DNA from: Phycisphaerae bacterium
GTDB taxonomy: Bacteria > Planctomycetota > Phycisphaerae > Tepidisphaerales > Tepidisphaeraceae
DNA length: 5,338 nucleotides
Reading direction: 5' to 3'
NCBI GenBank assembly: GCA_014380825.1
Contig: JACMJD010000383.1
Span: 1 to 5,338, forward strand
Below the pieces are notes generated by a model. That model did not search any database, had not been told where the DNA came from, and saw only the letters and a list, made by a program, of their open reading frames with translations. Numbering within the stretch: position 1 is the first letter of the stretch; each line of letters starts with the position of its first letter. Made by a program: the position numbers and the translations under genes. Positions 4,848-5,338 of the stretch are shown here, in pieces.

Positions 4848-5338
4848 ATGCGTGATCACGATCAATTGCGAGAATTGCTGTGCGCGCGGCATCCGTGCGT
4901 GAGCATCACAACGTTCGAGGAATCGCACGCGCTGTCGATCGTGCGCGAGGTGGCGATGGATGCAGGCCTGAACGTGCGGCTGTGGTCCGTCACCATCGGC
5001 CTGCGCGACGGCCTGATCGACAACGCGCCCGCCACGCCCAACACGGATCACCCGGCCGCGGCGCTCACGATGCTGGCGAGGGATCGCGCGATCAAGCAGG
5101 GACTGATCGTGATGCTCGATCTGTGCGCACATCTCAAAGACGAGCGCACGCTGCGCGCCTTTCGAGAAGCGGTGGATGCCCGCAACGCCGCAGGCGACAC
5201 GATCATTCTGATCGATCAAAGCGCAGAATTCCCCGCAGCCGTGCGATCGGTCGTCGCGAAACTCGATCTGTCGTATCCGGATGAGAAAGAGCTGGAATCG
5301 ATCGTCAAGAGCGCGCTGCGCGAGATGAACGAATGGAA
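4848..5338 (+). CDS. Probable AAA+ ATPase of Ycf46-like type, N-terminal part (3' partial)
   Basis: An open frame runs from ATG 4848 to the window edge without a stop (163 residues); an in-frame TGA at 4827-4829 bounds it upstream. Features recalled from the N-terminal region of Ycf46-type AAA+ ATPases appear in order: an opening helix then RHPCVSITTFEESHAL (14-29), VRLWSVTIGLRDG (43-55), HPAAALTML (68-76), a strand plus acidic motif GLIVMLDLCAHLKDERTLRA (85-104), DTIILIDQSAEFPAAV (117-132) and LDLSYPDEKELESIV (139-153). In that family this region resembles a degenerate ATPase lobe before the true Walker A/B core, which would lie beyond the edge. The product is likely cytoplasmic and might remodel proteins. 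No strong Shine-Dalgarno sequence precedes the ATG. The frame is well supported by composition and absence of stops; the family call comes from motif memory, and other P-loop proteins are possible. Confidence 0.68.
   Translation, partial: MRDHDQLRELLCARHPCVSITTFEESHALSIVREVAMDAGLNVRLWSVTIGLRDGLIDNAPATPNTDHPAAALTMLARDRAIKQGLIVMLDLCAHLKDERTLRAFREAVDARNAAGDTIILIDQSAEFPAAVRSVVAKLDLSYPDEKELESIVKSALREMNEW

Noticed and set aside
4674..5219. 181-codon minus-strand open frame through the divergent spacer and the right-edge gene
   Set aside because: It overlaps the start of the minus-strand gene and the whole spacer and competes with the AAA+ type frame, which has recognisable motifs and better composition.
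4880..5284. 134-codon plus-strand open frame inside the right-edge gene
   Set aside because: It is extremely Arg/His-rich and out of frame with the motif-bearing reading frame that starts at 4848.

Overview
This 5338-base window is GC-rich, gene-dense chromosomal DNA, most likely from a member of the Planctomycetota. The lineage call is an inference. It rests on the style of the large glycine-rich repeat protein, which includes a 'K-L-x-V-x-G-T/S-x-G-D-D-x-I' module that I associate with planctomycete extracellular proteins, and on the mix of a CpsB-like PHP phosphatase, an M48 peptidase, lineage-style hypothetical proteins and an AAA+ ATPase. I see no rRNA, tRNA, CRISPR array, insertion sequence or clear Rho-independent terminator.

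Layout from left to right. (1) Positions 2-1675, plus strand: the C-terminal 557 residues of a secreted or surface RTX-like calcium-binding repeat protein whose start lies outside the window. (2) Positions 1662-4690, minus strand: a compact four-gene run, read right to left. Its members are a 199-residue protein of unknown function (predicted beta-grasp-like N-terminus plus helices), a 230-residue unknown protein with a TPR-like N-terminus, a membrane-anchored M48 zinc metallopeptidase, and a CpsB/YwqE-type PHP-fold phosphatase. The last two overlap by four bases (TTGA) and look translationally coupled. (3) Positions 4691-4847: a 157-base divergent intergenic region with a plausible plus-strand promoter, CAGAAT repeats and a small hairpin. 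(4) Positions 4848-5338, plus strand: the N-terminal 163 residues of a protein resembling the N-terminal region of Ycf46-type AAA+ ATPases. It is open to the right edge, so its ATPase core is not visible.

How the genes may work together is mostly inference. The M48 peptidase and the phosphatase are probably co-expressed and could act in cell-envelope quality control and polysaccharide or tyrosine-phosphate control, but no tyrosine kinase or polysaccharide gene lies in the window. The RTX-like gene converges on the phosphatase gene and overlaps its end by 14 bases, and is probably a separate unit. The least explained part is the right third: two conserved-looking unknown proteins divergent from an AAA+ type gene. 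No gap exceeds 300 bases; the spacers are 35, 61 and 157 bases.
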